64,000 nt of DNA, from assembly GCF_030532195.1 (NCBI RefSeq), contig NZ_JAUNLP010000002.1, forward strand, positions 1 to 64,000, given 5' to 3'. The position numbers and the translations under genes were made by a program. This DNA is from Corynebacterium sp. GTDB taxonomy: Bacteria > Actinomycetota > Actinomycetes > Mycobacteriales > Mycobacteriaceae. This document shows positions 23,472 to 31,896 of this stretch, piece by piece. The first letter of the stretch is position 1. Every line of letters starts with the position of its first letter. A model generated the notes under the pieces. That model had not been told where the DNA came from, did not search any database, and worked only from the letters and a program-made list of their open reading frames with translations.

Positions 23472-25880
23472 TTGGCATCGCGCGTACCCGAGTCGGCAGA
23501 CGAGGCTCAGCATTCTGGCCAGGCAGAAAAGCACGAGGACACCATCCTCGCCGCGGAGCAGGCCTATGTCGACCGAGCCTTCGATTTCCTCGACCGAGCA
23601 CGCGAGCGCGACCAAGAGTACTTGCGCCAGGTCATGCTTATCGACGACCCAGACCCGCAAGCCCGTGTCGAGCGCGAGGTGGAATACCACCGACTGCAAG
23701 CCAACCTGGACCGCTACCGTTCCGCCGAGATTGGCCTGGTCTTTGGTCGCATCGATATCGATGACCCAGACCCCGATAATCCCCTGGCAGCCTCCGGGGC
23801 TGGGGCGACCGTCGATAAGCGATACATTGGGCGCATCGGTCTGTCCGATGAAAACGATGACTATCGCACGGTGATTATGGACTGGCGTGCCGACGGTGCG
23901 CGGCCGTTCTACCTGGCCACAACAGCGCATCCGGAGGGCGTCAGCCTGCGTCGCCATCTGCGCACGCATGGCCGCAAGGTGCGCTCTATCGACGATGAGT
24001 GGCTCTCCGGCGAGGACGATGATGTCGCGCCTGAGACTGACGAAATCGCCGGTGTCGGCGGCGAATCAGTGCTGCGTGAGGTCATGAATCAGGCCCGCAC
24101 GGGGCATATGCGCGGCATCGTTGAGACCATCCAGCGCGAGCAGGACCTCATCATCCGCGACTCCACCCGCGGCACGCTGGTCGTCCAGGGCGGACCCGGC
24201 ACGGGCAAGACAGCTGTGGCGCTGCACCGCGTGGCGTGGCTGCTCTACACCTACCGCGATCAGCTGGCGAAAACGGGCGTGCTCATCATCGGCCCGAACA
24301 CAACATTCCTCGACTACATCTCACGCGTGTTGCCGAGCCTGGGAGAAACCGGCGTGGTGCTGACAACCATCGCCGACCTCTTCCCCGGCGTGCGCGCGTC
24401 CGACGCGCTTGTCGACGGGCACAATCCCGAGCCTTTAGTAACACAAGAGGTCAAGGGCTCGATTGAAATGCTCACCATTCTTCGCGAGGCCGTGCGCGCC
24501 TACCAGCATCTTCCCGAACAGCCTCTGGAAGTTCGCAGCGACAACATCACCTTGACCATTACCCCGGCCATGGTGAAGGCAGCGCGGACACGGGCGCGTC
24601 GCACCCGTAAACCGCACAATCTGGCGCGGCCCATTTTCCGCGACCACGTGGTTGAGCTGCTGGCTTCCCAGATGGCTGACATCATCGGCAGCGATCCGCT
24701 GGGTGGCGAGAATCTGCTGTCGATTACTGATGTGGCAGATCTGCGCGATGAAATCGACGAATCCGGCGCAGTCTCCGACATCCTCAACGAGCTCTGGCCG
24801 CTGCTGACACCCGAGCAGGTGCTGTCAGAATTGCTGAGCTCCCGCGAAGTCATCGACAACGCAGCAGCCGACTACGACGAGCTGACGCGCGATGCTCTCT
24901 ACCGTGAGGAGGGCACGGCGTGGATGCCGTCGGACGCTCCGCTTCTCGACGAACTGGCCGAGCTGCTAGGCCCCGTCGGCGACGAGGAAACCGACGATGC
25001 GGATTGGCAGGCCCGCGTCGATGAGGCACAGGGAGCGCTGGATACCCTGTCGAGTTCCGCGTCCCAAGACCTTGACGACGGTTTCGATGCCGAAATTCTG
25101 TCGGCCTACGACGTCATTGATGCCGAGCAACTCGCCGAACGACACCGCGAACAGGACCTGCGCTCCACCGCCGAACGAGCTGCCGCGGACCGACAGTGGG
25201 CCTACGGCCACGTCATTGTCGATGAAGCACAAGAACTCTCCGCCATGGCCTGGCGAATGCTGCGGCGACGCTGCCCGAATGGCTGGATGACACTGGTCGG
25301 CGATGTGGCGCAGACCGGCTCTCCCGCTGGCGCAGAGACCTGGGACGATGTCCTGGACCCGATCATCGGTTCTCGTTGGCGACTGCATGAACTCACGGTC
25401 AACTACCGCACACCAGCCGAGATTATGGAGGTGGCAGCCAGTGTGTTGGCACAGATTGATCCGGAGCTGGAAGCTCCTCATTCCATCCGTGCCACTGGCA
25501 GGAAGCCGGTGCAGGCGCGCACCGTTGCCGAAGCACTAAATCATGTCGCCGAGGTTGCAGAGCCGGATCGCCTAGTGGCGGTTATTGCGCCAACTGCGAA
25601 GCTTGGCGATACCCGAGCTGAGGTGCAGGAATATTTGGATGGCGCTGCGGGAGGCGCTGCGGGAGGCGCTGCGCCCTTTGAAAACTGCGCGGTCTACGAC
25701 ATCACCACCTCCAAGGGTCTGGAGTTTGATGAGGTCATCGTGGTTGCGCCTGATGAGATTGTGGCGCAGTCACCGCAGGGCTTGCAGGATCTCTACGTGG
25801 CGCTAACTCGTGCAACGCAGGGACTGGTCATTGTTGAGGCCCAACAGACGGCGTACCTGCCGGAACTGGACTGGGTGTAA
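23472..25880 (+). CDS. HelD/HelR-type RNA polymerase-associated ATPase
   Basis: An 802-residue superfamily 1 UvrD-like ATPase. The N-terminal arm (about 1-200) is charged and helical. Walker A is GGPGTGKTAVALHR near 240, Walker B VIVDEAQELSAM near 575, and later helicase motifs include LVGDVAQTGSP, LTVNYRTPAEIM, DITTSKGLEFDEVIVVAP and LYVALTRATQ. Absence of a nuclease domain and the N-terminal arm fit HelD proteins, which strip RNA polymerase from DNA and, as HelR, can give rifampicin tolerance. The TTG at 23472 is chosen because GGAGGAG precedes it. An alternative label is generic DNA helicase. Confidence 0.8.
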   Translation: MASRVPESADEAQHSGQAEKHEDTILAAEQAYVDRAFDFLDRARERDQEYLRQVMLIDDPDPQARVEREVEYHRLQANLDRYRSAEIGLVFGRIDIDDPDPDNPLAASGAGATVDKRYIGRIGLSDENDDYRTVIMDWRADGARPFYLATTAHPEGVSLRRHLRTHGRKVRSIDDEWLSGEDDDVAPETDEIAGVGGESVLREVMNQARTGHMRGIVETIQREQDLIIRDSTRGTLVVQGGPGTGKTAVALHRVAWLLYTYRDQLAKTGVLIIGPNTTFLDYISRVLPSLGETGVVLTTIADLFPGVRASDALVDGHNPEPLVTQEVKGSIEMLTILREAVRAYQHLPEQPLEVRSDNITLTITPAMVKAARTRARRTRKPHNLARPIFRDHVVELLASQMADIIGSDPLGGENLLSITDVADLRDEIDESGAVSDILNELWPLLTPEQVLSELLSSREVIDNAAADYDELTRDALYREEGTAWMPSDAPLLDELAELLGPVGDEETDDADWQARVDEAQGALDTLSSSASQDLDDGFDAEILSAYDVIDAEQLAERHREQDLRSTAERAAADRQWAYGHVIVDEAQELSAMAWRMLRRRCPNGWMTLVGDVAQTGSPAGAETWDDVLDPIIGSRWRLHELTVNYRTPAEIMEVAASVLAQIDPELEAPHSIRATGRKPVQARTVAEALNHVAEVAEPDRLVAVIAPTAKLGDTRAEVQEYLDGAAGGAAGGAAPFENCAVYDITTSKGLEFDEVIVVAPDEIVAQSPQGLQDLYVALTRATQGLVIVEAQQTAYLPELDWV
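25641..25673 (+). repeat. 12-bp tandem repeat inside the HelD-like gene
   Basis: GGCGCTGCGGGA occurs twice in tandem with a third partial copy (GGCGCTGCG). The unit is a multiple of three, so it encodes a Gly/Ala-rich insert of four-residue steps without breaking the frame. Confidence 0.8.
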
Positions 25881-25901
25881 GGGCTATAAGAACTGCCTGC
25901 C

Positions 25902-25938
25902 CAAAAAAGAAAGCCGGCACCTCATAAACGAGGTGCCG
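25902..25938 (-). terminator. Terminator of the universal stress protein gene
   Basis: CGGCACCTC (25915-25923) pairs with GAGGTGCCG (25930-25938). On the minus strand it is followed by TTTCTTTTTTGG. The plus-strand side lacks a T run, so it mainly serves the minus-strand gene. Confidence 0.85.
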
Positions 25939-25957
25939 ACTCAAAGTGAAGGCTAAA

Positions 25958-26398
25958 TTAGCTGACGGTGTGAACAATCATGACATCGCAGTCAGACTGA
26001 CGTGCAACATCAGCCGGGACGGAGCCCAGCAGACGACCGGTCAGCGAGTTAATACCGCGGTTACCAACCACCAGCAGGTCTGCGCGATGGTCATTAACCA
26101 GACCCATCAGTGCCTCAACCGGCGAGCCCGAGCGCACCTCGGTCTCCACCTTTGTGGCGCCAACTCCCTCAGCAGCTTCCTTCGCAGCAGCCAAGTTTTC
26201 CAGAGCTGGGTCATTGCCGAGAACCTGGACGGAATCCTGGCGCAGAGTCTTCGATGCATGCTCCGCGTTTTCGTAGTAAGCGCAGCCAATCACCAAAGTG
26301 GCATCGAAAGCCGCAGCAATCGATGCAGCACGCTCGACTGCGAGCAGCGACGACTTGGAACCGTCGGTACCGACAACAATGGTGTTGTAATCACTCAT
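25958..26398 (-). CDS. Universal stress protein (UspA domain)
   Basis: A 146-residue single-domain protein. The beta strand YNTIVVGTDGSKSS opens it, and the ATP-binding signature G-x2-G-x9-G-S type is seen in VVGNRGINSLTGRLLGSVPADVARQSDCDVMIV near the end, so it probably binds ATP. Position between uvrB and the helicase gene resembles the Rv1636 position in mycobacteria. Regulatory signals were not identified. Confidence 0.93.
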   Translation of the reverse strand: MSDYNTIVVGTDGSKSSLLAVERAASIAAAFDATLVIGCAYYENAEHASKTLRQDSVQVLGNDPALENLAAAKEAAEGVGATKVETEVRSGSPVEALMGLVNDHRADLLVVGNRGINSLTGRLLGSVPADVARQSDCDVMIVHTVS

Positions 26399-26547
26399 AA
26401 AAACTATCCCTCACTGCGGAAGTTGCTATTGAAGAGTTTTTGTTTGTGCAATCGACCCGAATAAAGCCCCTACCAGCAGCTAGCAACCGCAGGCCAGAAG
26501 CCCTTTTAGGCTTACACAGTTTTTCTGTTCACAACAGTAGCAAAAAA

Positions 26548-28680
26548 CTACTCCACTCCAGCCTCAATCATGCCTTTTAGTTCCTTCTTGAGGTCGAAAA
26601 TTTCATCGCGCAAACGGCCCGCAAGCTCGAACTTCAGCTCACGCGCCGCAGCGGCCATCTGCTCGGAAAGATCGGCGATAAGAGCCTCCAGCTCAGCGCG
26701 CGGCATCTGCTTGCCGCCTTCACCTTCGGCCACGCCGGCGCCGTCGGCACGCGAAAGAAGCGCATCGGCGGCCGCGCCTGTCTTACCGTCGTACTCGGTG
26801 TCAGCGTTGTCATAGACCTGATCGAGAATGTCGGCAATCTTCTTGCGCAGGGGCTGCGGGTCGATGCCGTGCTCCTTGTTGTACGCGATCTGCTTCTCGC
26901 GGCGACGCTCGGTCTCATCGATGGCGAACTGCATGGAATCGGTGATCTTATCGGCGTACATGTGCACCTCGCCGGAGACATTTCGCGCGGCGCGACCAAT
27001 CGTCTGAATCAGCGAGCGTTCCGAGCGCAGGAAGCCCTCCTTGTCGGCGTCGAGAATCGACACCAGCGAGACCTCCGGCAGGTCCAAGCCCTCACGCAGC
27101 AAGTTGATGCCGACCAGCACGTCATACTCACCCAGACGCAACTGTCGCAGCAGCTCAACGCGTTTCAGCGTATCCACATCCGAGTGCATGTACCGCACCC
27201 GCACGCCGTTTTCCAGCAGGTAGTCGGTCAGGTCCTCCGCCATCTTCTTCGTCAGCGTGGTCACGAGGACGCGCTCATCACGCTCGGTGCGCTTTCGGAT
27301 CTCGCCGATCAAATCATCAATCTGTCCCTCAGTGGGCTTGACGACAATCTTGGGGTCCACCAACCCGGTCGGACGAATAACCTGCTCCACGACCTCACCA
27401 CCGGTCTTTTCGAGCTCATAATCACCCGGTGTTGCGGACATAAACACAACTTGGCCGACACGGGCATCGAACTCATCAAAAGTCAGCGGGCGGTTATCCA
27501 ACGCCGACGGGAGGCGGAAACCAAAATCGACGAGGTTGCGCTTGCGGGAGGCATCGCCTTCGAACATGCCGCCAATCTGCGGCACTGTCACGTGCGACTC
27601 ATCGATGATGGTGAGAAAGTCCTCCGGGAAGTAGTCAATGAGCGTTGCCGGAGCCGAGCCCGGCGCACGGCCATCGATGTGGCGCGAGTAGTTCTCAATA
27701 CCGGAGCAGAAGCCGACCTGCTCAATCATTTCCAGATCGTACTCAGTGCGCATGCGCAGGCGCTGGGCCTCGAGTAGCTTACCGCGGTTTTCCAGGTCGG
27801 CCAGGCGCTCGGCGAGTTCGGCCTTGATATCCGCGACGGCGCGTTCCATGCGCTCTGGGCCCGCCACGTAGTGCGTAGCGGGGAAAATGCGCAGCTCAGG
27901 GACTTGGTCGATGACATCGCCGGTGAGTGGATTGAGATAGTAGAGGGAATCAATCTCGTCGCCGAAGAATTCCACACGCACGGCCTTTTCCTCGTAGGCC
28001 GGGATGATGTCGACCACGTCACCTTTGACGCGGAACGTGCCGCGAGTAAAGGCGATGTCATTGCGAGCGTATTGAATATCCACCAACAGGCGCAGGAATT
28101 GGTCGCGGTCAACTTCCTCGCCCTCCTTCAGCCACACCGAGCGGTCCAGGTAGGACTGCGGGGTACCCAGGCCATAGATGCACGAAACCGAGCTGACCAC
28201 GACTACGTCGCGACGCGACAACAGCGCTGAGGTGGCCGAGTGGCGCAGGCGCTCCACGTCCTCGTTGATGGAGGAGTCCTTTTCAATATAGGTATCGGTC
28301 TGCGCGATGTAGGCCTCTGGTTGGTAGTAGTCGTAGTAAGAGACGAAGTACTCGACCGCGTTGTTTGGCAGCAGGCTGCGCAGCTCATTGGCTAATTGGG
28401 CCGCGAGCGTCTTGTTCGGGGCCATGACCAACGTCGGCCGCTGAACCTTCTCAATCAGCCACGCTGCTGTGGCTGATTTACCAGTGCCGGTCGCACCCAT
28501 AAGTACGACCTCACGCTCTCCCCGCTCCAACCACTCTGACAGCTCTGCGATTGCCTGCGGCTGGTCACCCGAGGGCTCGAACTCGCTGATGACCTCGAAT
28601 TTTCCCTCAGTGCGCTCGACTTCACCGACGGGACGGAACTCCGAGTGCGCAAGGACGGGTTGCTCTGCTGCGAATGCCAT
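26548..28680 (-). CDS. uvrB: Excinuclease ABC subunit B
   Basis: A 710-residue helicase-like protein that receives damaged DNA from UvrA and loads UvrC. Walker A is [14 protein letters not shown] near 60. The beta-hairpin that inserts into DNA is [21 protein letters not shown] (about 116-136), helicase motifs follow ([40 protein letters not shown]), and the last 50 residues form the UvrC-interacting UVR domain. Start at the ATG giving [10 protein letters not shown], as in C. glutamicum. Confidence 0.98.
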   Translation of the reverse strand: MAFAAEQPVLAHSEFRPVGEVERTEGKFEVISEFEPSGDQPQAIAELSEWLERGEREVVLMGATGTGKSATAAWLIEKVQRPTLVMAPNKTLAAQLANELRSLLPNNAVEYFVSYYDYYQPEAYIAQTDTYIEKDSSINEDVERLRHSATSALLSRRDVVVVSSVSCIYGLGTPQSYLDRSVWLKEGEEVDRDQFLRLLVDIQYARNDIAFTRGTFRVKGDVVDIIPAYEEKAVRVEFFGDEIDSLYYLNPLTGDVIDQVPELRIFPATHYVAGPERMERAVADIKAELAERLADLENRGKLLEAQRLRMRTEYDLEMIEQVGFCSGIENYSRHIDGRAPGSAPATLIDYFPEDFLTIIDESHVTVPQIGGMFEGDASRKRNLVDFGFRLPSALDNRPLTFDEFDARVGQVVFMSATPGDYELEKTGGEVVEQVIRPTGLVDPKIVVKPTEGQIDDLIGEIRKRTERDERVLVTTLTKKMAEDLTDYLLENGVRVRYMHSDVDTLKRVELLRQLRLGEYDVLVGINLLREGLDLPEVSLVSILDADKEGFLRSERSLIQTIGRAARNVSGEVHMYADKITDSMQFAIDETERRREKQIAYNKEHGIDPQPLRKKIADILDQVYDNADTEYDGKTGAAADALLSRADGAGVAEGEGGKQMPRAELEALIADLSEQMAAAARELKFELAGRLRDEIFDLKKELKGMIEAGVE

Positions 28681-28789
28681 AGTCTCCAGCGTAGCGAAGG
28701 CTGTCTGGCGGGGGCTCTTCTAGAGCCAAGGGGCACTGGGAATTTTCCTGGGCGGTTCCTCTAGGCGGGCTTGCAGTCGGCCTAGGCGG

Positions 28790-28849
28790 GCTTCCGCTTC
28801 ACCAGCTGGCGCTTACTGCGCAGCAACTAGCTCCTGGTGAAGCGCAAGC
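28790..28849. repeat. Palindromic element, copy A
   Basis: Two 16-bp arms, GCTTCCGCTTCACCAG and CTGGTGAAGCGCAAGC, are complementary except for one base and are separated by 28 bases that include GCAGCAA. Copies B (41659-41718) and C (48829-48888) have the same arm length, loop length and internal GCAGCAA. Confidence 0.85.
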
Positions 28850-28893
28850 CGTCTTGTCGACGCTTTTACGAAAGCTTGAGAGCACAGCAGAGG

Positions 28894-28920
28894 TTTTCCA
28901 CACCCTAAAAGTTGTCCACA
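28894..28920 (+). promoter_or_regulatory. Pair of DnaA-box-like 9-mers
   Basis: TTTTCCACA (28894-28902) and TTGTCCACA (28912-28920) lie in the same orientation, 18 bases apart start to start. TTGTCCACA is the preferred actinobacterial DnaA box. No DnaA-binding data exist here, so function is inference. Confidence 0.5.
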
Positions 28921-28983
28921 GATTGGCCGTGAAGCCTCTCTCACAGAGAAAAACCTAGCCTGGAAAAAATAAAGTCCCCGACC

Positions 28984-29931
28984 ATGGGAAGTTTCACCAC
29001 CGCGGAGTTGCGGGCTCTAGGCATCGGCGAGAAGAAGGCCAGAACTCTCGTACAACAGGGAAAGCTGTTCAAGCTAATACGCGGCCTATACGTAGACAAT
29101 TGCACTCCGGCCTCGGTCGCCCAAGCAATCACGAGGCACTACAAAAGCATTGCGTTGTGCGGAAAAAGCGCGGCTCAGATGCACTTAAGTCTTCCTCTAT
29201 CATTTCCTATCCAGGCAGAAGGCGCGGGATCTGTTCAGACCGAGAGCTTCTCTATCAAGCACAGCCGCCTGCCCGCCTTCACCAAGATTGACGGGATTCC
29301 GGTAGTTGAAGCACTGTGGGCCGCGCGAGGTGCCCCAGACTTCGCACGCATGATCCTGGAGCTGCACTACGCTGGTCGGGACGGTGAAAAGCGGCTGAAC
29401 CAGGACCTCAGCCGGATGCAGAGAGTTCCACAGTGGCTCCGCGAGACCATCACAACAACGCCCATCGGCGCATGCAGCGAACTCGAGCGCAGACTGGCCA
29501 GACCACTGATTAAGCGGGGCTACCGCGTCAAAATGAACCAGTACATCGGCCCCTACTGCTTCGACATCCTGCTTGAACAGTGGAAAATCGCCATCGAGGT
29601 GGACTCCGCCAAGTATCACAACAATGAGGACTCATTTATCTCGGACCGTTGGAAGGCCAACTCCGGCACGCTGCACGGCTGGATTATCCTGCGATTCACG
29701 GATTCATGCATCAACTGGAACCTCGACAGCGTCCTCGACGAAATCGAGCAGGCAATCCAGTGGGTGCAAATGCGCCGACCCCGCGAGGACTACCAGCCCG
29801 GCTTCCCCGCGTCTGGGAGTGGAACCCCACCGTCGGCTACGCCAACAAGCAATGACACAAGCAATGACACCTGTCATGGGCAATTCGTGACATTACCTAT
29901 ACGTCCATGCCATCAGTCCACGCTGAACTAA
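28984..29931 (+). CDS. AbiEi-like N-terminal domain with DUF559 endonuclease-like domain
   Basis: A 315-residue protein. Residues 1-60 (FTTAELRALGIGEKKARTLVQQGKLFKLIRGLYV) resemble the winged-helix AbiEi antitoxin N-terminal domain. Residues 165-260 resemble DUF559/Vsr-type restriction-fold domains, with an acidic residue in SELERRL, the Asp in FDILL, and the EVDSAKYH motif. The last 50 residues are low-complexity with a duplicated SNDT. No partner toxin gene is adjacent. These solitary proteins are common in actinobacteria and their role is not established. G+C is visibly lower than in the neighbouring helicase gene. Confidence 0.75.
   Translation: MGSFTTAELRALGIGEKKARTLVQQGKLFKLIRGLYVDNCTPASVAQAITRHYKSIALCGKSAAQMHLSLPLSFPIQAEGAGSVQTESFSIKHSRLPAFTKIDGIPVVEALWAARGAPDFARMILELHYAGRDGEKRLNQDLSRMQRVPQWLRETITTTPIGACSELERRLARPLIKRGYRVKMNQYIGPYCFDILLEQWKIAIEVDSAKYHNNEDSFISDRWKANSGTLHGWIILRFTDSCINWNLDSVLDEIEQAIQWVQMRRPREDYQPGFPASGSGTPPSATPTSNDTSNDTCHGQFVTLPIRPCHQSTLN
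29850..29906 (+). promoter_or_regulatory. Possible promoter/operator of the ABC exporter genes
   Basis: Inside the 3' end of the DUF559 gene the 12-mer AAGCAATGACAC is repeated in tandem, followed by the palindrome TGACA-CC-TGTCA and a further TGACA. A -10-like CTATAC lies at 29897-29902, close before an ATG at 29907. The arrangement looks like a regulator site, but this is inference from repeats alone. Confidence 0.35.
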
Positions 29932-29936
29932 GAACC

Positions 29937-30902
29937 ATGAATACGAACAGCATCCTCGAGTTCTCGAATATCACCAAACAATTCAGCAAAGGCCACGTCA
30001 CCGCACTCGATGATGTCAGCGCCACCGTCCGCCGCGGTGAGGTCGTCGCCATCCTCGGTGAAAACGGCGCAGGTAAAACCACGCTTATCGATCTCATCCT
30101 CGGCCTGACCACACCCACCGCCGGCCAAATCGAAGTCAACGGCCACTCACCCTGGAACGCGGTCAACGCTCAGCAGGTAGGCGCCATCTTGCAGACGGGC
30201 GGTTTGCTTCCCGACGTAACGGTCGAGGACACACTCAAAATGATTGCCAGTGGCTATTCGGAGCATGTGGCGCTGGTGGACGTCGTAAAGCAAGCGCGCC
30301 TGGAACCCTTGCTGAAGCGGAAAGTCGGCAAGTGCTCCGGCGGTGAGCAGCAGCGTCTGAAGTTTGCGTTGGCCCTGCTCGGTGATCCGGAGCTGATCGT
30401 GTTGGATGAGCCGACGGCGGGGATGGACCCGAGTGCGCGGCGGAATTCTTGGGCGGATATTCATGCGCGGGCGGAGCGTGGCACGACGGTGTTGTTCACC
30501 ACGCACTACTTGGATGAGGCGGAGGATTTTTCGGAGCGAATCATCATGCTGCACAAGGGGCGCATCATGGCGGACTTGGATACGCCGAGCTTGCTTGCAC
30601 TGAGTAAATCTGTGCTGGTTGAGGCTAATTTTTCAGGAGTGGCGCCGGAGCTTTCAGAGCGCACTGAGGTCGATGAGGTCACCTGGTTGCGTGGCTCCGC
30701 CGATGAGCCAGCCGGGACGAGTCGGCGAGTACAACGCGCGCGGCTGCGGACGCGGGATTCGGACTCGCTGCTTCGCCACTTGCTAATGGAGACGGATGCG
30801 ACCGACTTCACGGTCCAGCGCGCGAAGCTCGATGACATTTTCATTTCCATGCAGCAAGACGCTGACGCCGCGGCTGAAGCCGCGGTAGCTGCTGGGAACT
30901 AA
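29937..30902 (+). CDS. ABC transporter ATP-binding protein
   Basis: A 321-residue ATPase of an ABC-2 type exporter. Walker A is GENGAGKTTLIDLIL near 40, the signature is KCSGGEQQRLKFALALLG near 135, and Walker B LIVLDEPTAGMDPSARR follows. The C-terminal extension of about 110 residues is typical of drug/antibiotic exporter ATPases. An ATG at 29907 is an alternative, possibly leaderless, start. It is followed 24 bases later by its permease and then by a two-component system, suggesting a self-regulated export and resistance module. Confidence 0.9.
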   Translation: MNTNSILEFSNITKQFSKGHVTALDDVSATVRRGEVVAILGENGAGKTTLIDLILGLTTPTAGQIEVNGHSPWNAVNAQQVGAILQTGGLLPDVTVEDTLKMIASGYSEHVALVDVVKQARLEPLLKRKVGKCSGGEQQRLKFALALLGDPELIVLDEPTAGMDPSARRNSWADIHARAERGTTVLFTTHYLDEAEDFSERIIMLHKGRIMADLDTPSLLALSKSVLVEANFSGVAPELSERTEVDEVTWLRGSADEPAGTSRRVQRARLRTRDSDSLLRHLLMETDATDFTVQRAKLDDIFISMQQDADAAAEAAVAAGN

Positions 30903-30926
30903 CGAAAACAACCAGAAAGGATCGCC

Positions 30927-31778
30927 ATGACGTACACCGCGACTGAAACTTCGCCCGACAAGCCCGGCGCGACTGCTGCTGGCACCGGCGCAGCGAAGCT
31001 GACCGAATCCCACGGCCTGTCGACATATATCGCAATTCAGATCAAACGCTATCTGTCTGACTGGTCGAACCTGTTTTTCTCCATCGGCCTGCCCATATTG
31101 TTCTTTCTGGTGTTCGGTGCCTCGCTCGACCGCGGCGGCAATGCCTTCCCGCACGGCAATGTCACCGCTTACGTGATGATTGGCATGGCTATTTACGGCG
31201 GTGTCACAGCCGCGGTGGCCAGCGCCGGACAAACGATTATGGAGCAAACCACGGGATGGGGTCGCCAGCTTGCGCTGACACCAATGTCAACGTCGCGCAT
31301 TGTATTTAGCCAAGCAATTCTGGTGCTCTTCGCCGCAGTGCTGCCGATCGCGGCAATGTACCTTCTCGGCCTCGTCATCGGCGCGGAGATGGAGCCGGGG
31401 ACCTGGATTGTCAGCTTCATTCTCTGTGCTGTGACCTGTCTGCCATTTGGCTTCTACGGCTATGCCTGGGCGCTGCTGCTGCCAAAGCCGTCGGCGCTGA
31501 GTATCGCGTCGGGATCGATTGTCGTGCTGTCCTTCCTGGGCAACCTCTTTATCCCGATGCAGGGAACGTTGCTGACTATCAGCCGCTTTACGCCGCTGTT
31601 CGGTTCCGTGACTCTGTCGCGGTATCCGCTGACTGCAGGTTTTACTCCCAGCACGGATACTGGTGCCGGGCTTTACACCGAGCCGCTGTGGGTGCCCATT
31701 GTCAATGTTGCGGTGTGGAGCATCCTGCTGGTCAGCTTCTGTATTTATTTGAACAAGCGCGAAAAGTCGCGGCTGTAA
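30927..31778 (+). CDS. ABC-2 type transporter permease
   Basis: A 283-residue membrane protein with about six transmembrane segments, the first around residues 45-65 (NLFFSIGLPILFFLVFGASL) and the last near 255-275. An extended polar N-terminus of about 30 residues precedes them. AGAAAGGA lies before the ATG. It forms an exporter with the preceding ATPase. The substrate is not evident. Confidence 0.88.
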   Translation: MTYTATETSPDKPGATAAGTGAAKLTESHGLSTYIAIQIKRYLSDWSNLFFSIGLPILFFLVFGASLDRGGNAFPHGNVTAYVMIGMAIYGGVTAAVASAGQTIMEQTTGWGRQLALTPMSTSRIVFSQAILVLFAAVLPIAAMYLLGLVIGAEMEPGTWIVSFILCAVTCLPFGFYGYAWALLLPKPSALSIASGSIVVLSFLGNLFIPMQGTLLTISRFTPLFGSVTLSRYPLTAGFTPSTDTGAGLYTEPLWVPIVNVAVWSILLVSFCIYLNKREKSRL

Positions 31779-31896
31779 ATAACGCGGCGAAGCACGACTA
31801 GATAGGAAACCCAAGCGCTAACCGACGCCTCCATCTAACCTGTGACTAAACTAGACCAACTCCCCACCGCCACCGACCGAGACCGCCTAGGCATCT

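Larger units (their letters stand above)
28681..28983. other. Intergenic region between uvrB and the DUF559 gene
   Basis: Divergent promoters must lie here. The region holds a direct repeat CTAGGCGGGCTT (28761-28772 and 28782-28793), a copy of the 60-bp palindromic element, and two DnaA-box-like 9-mers. No gene is seen. Confidence 0.6.
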
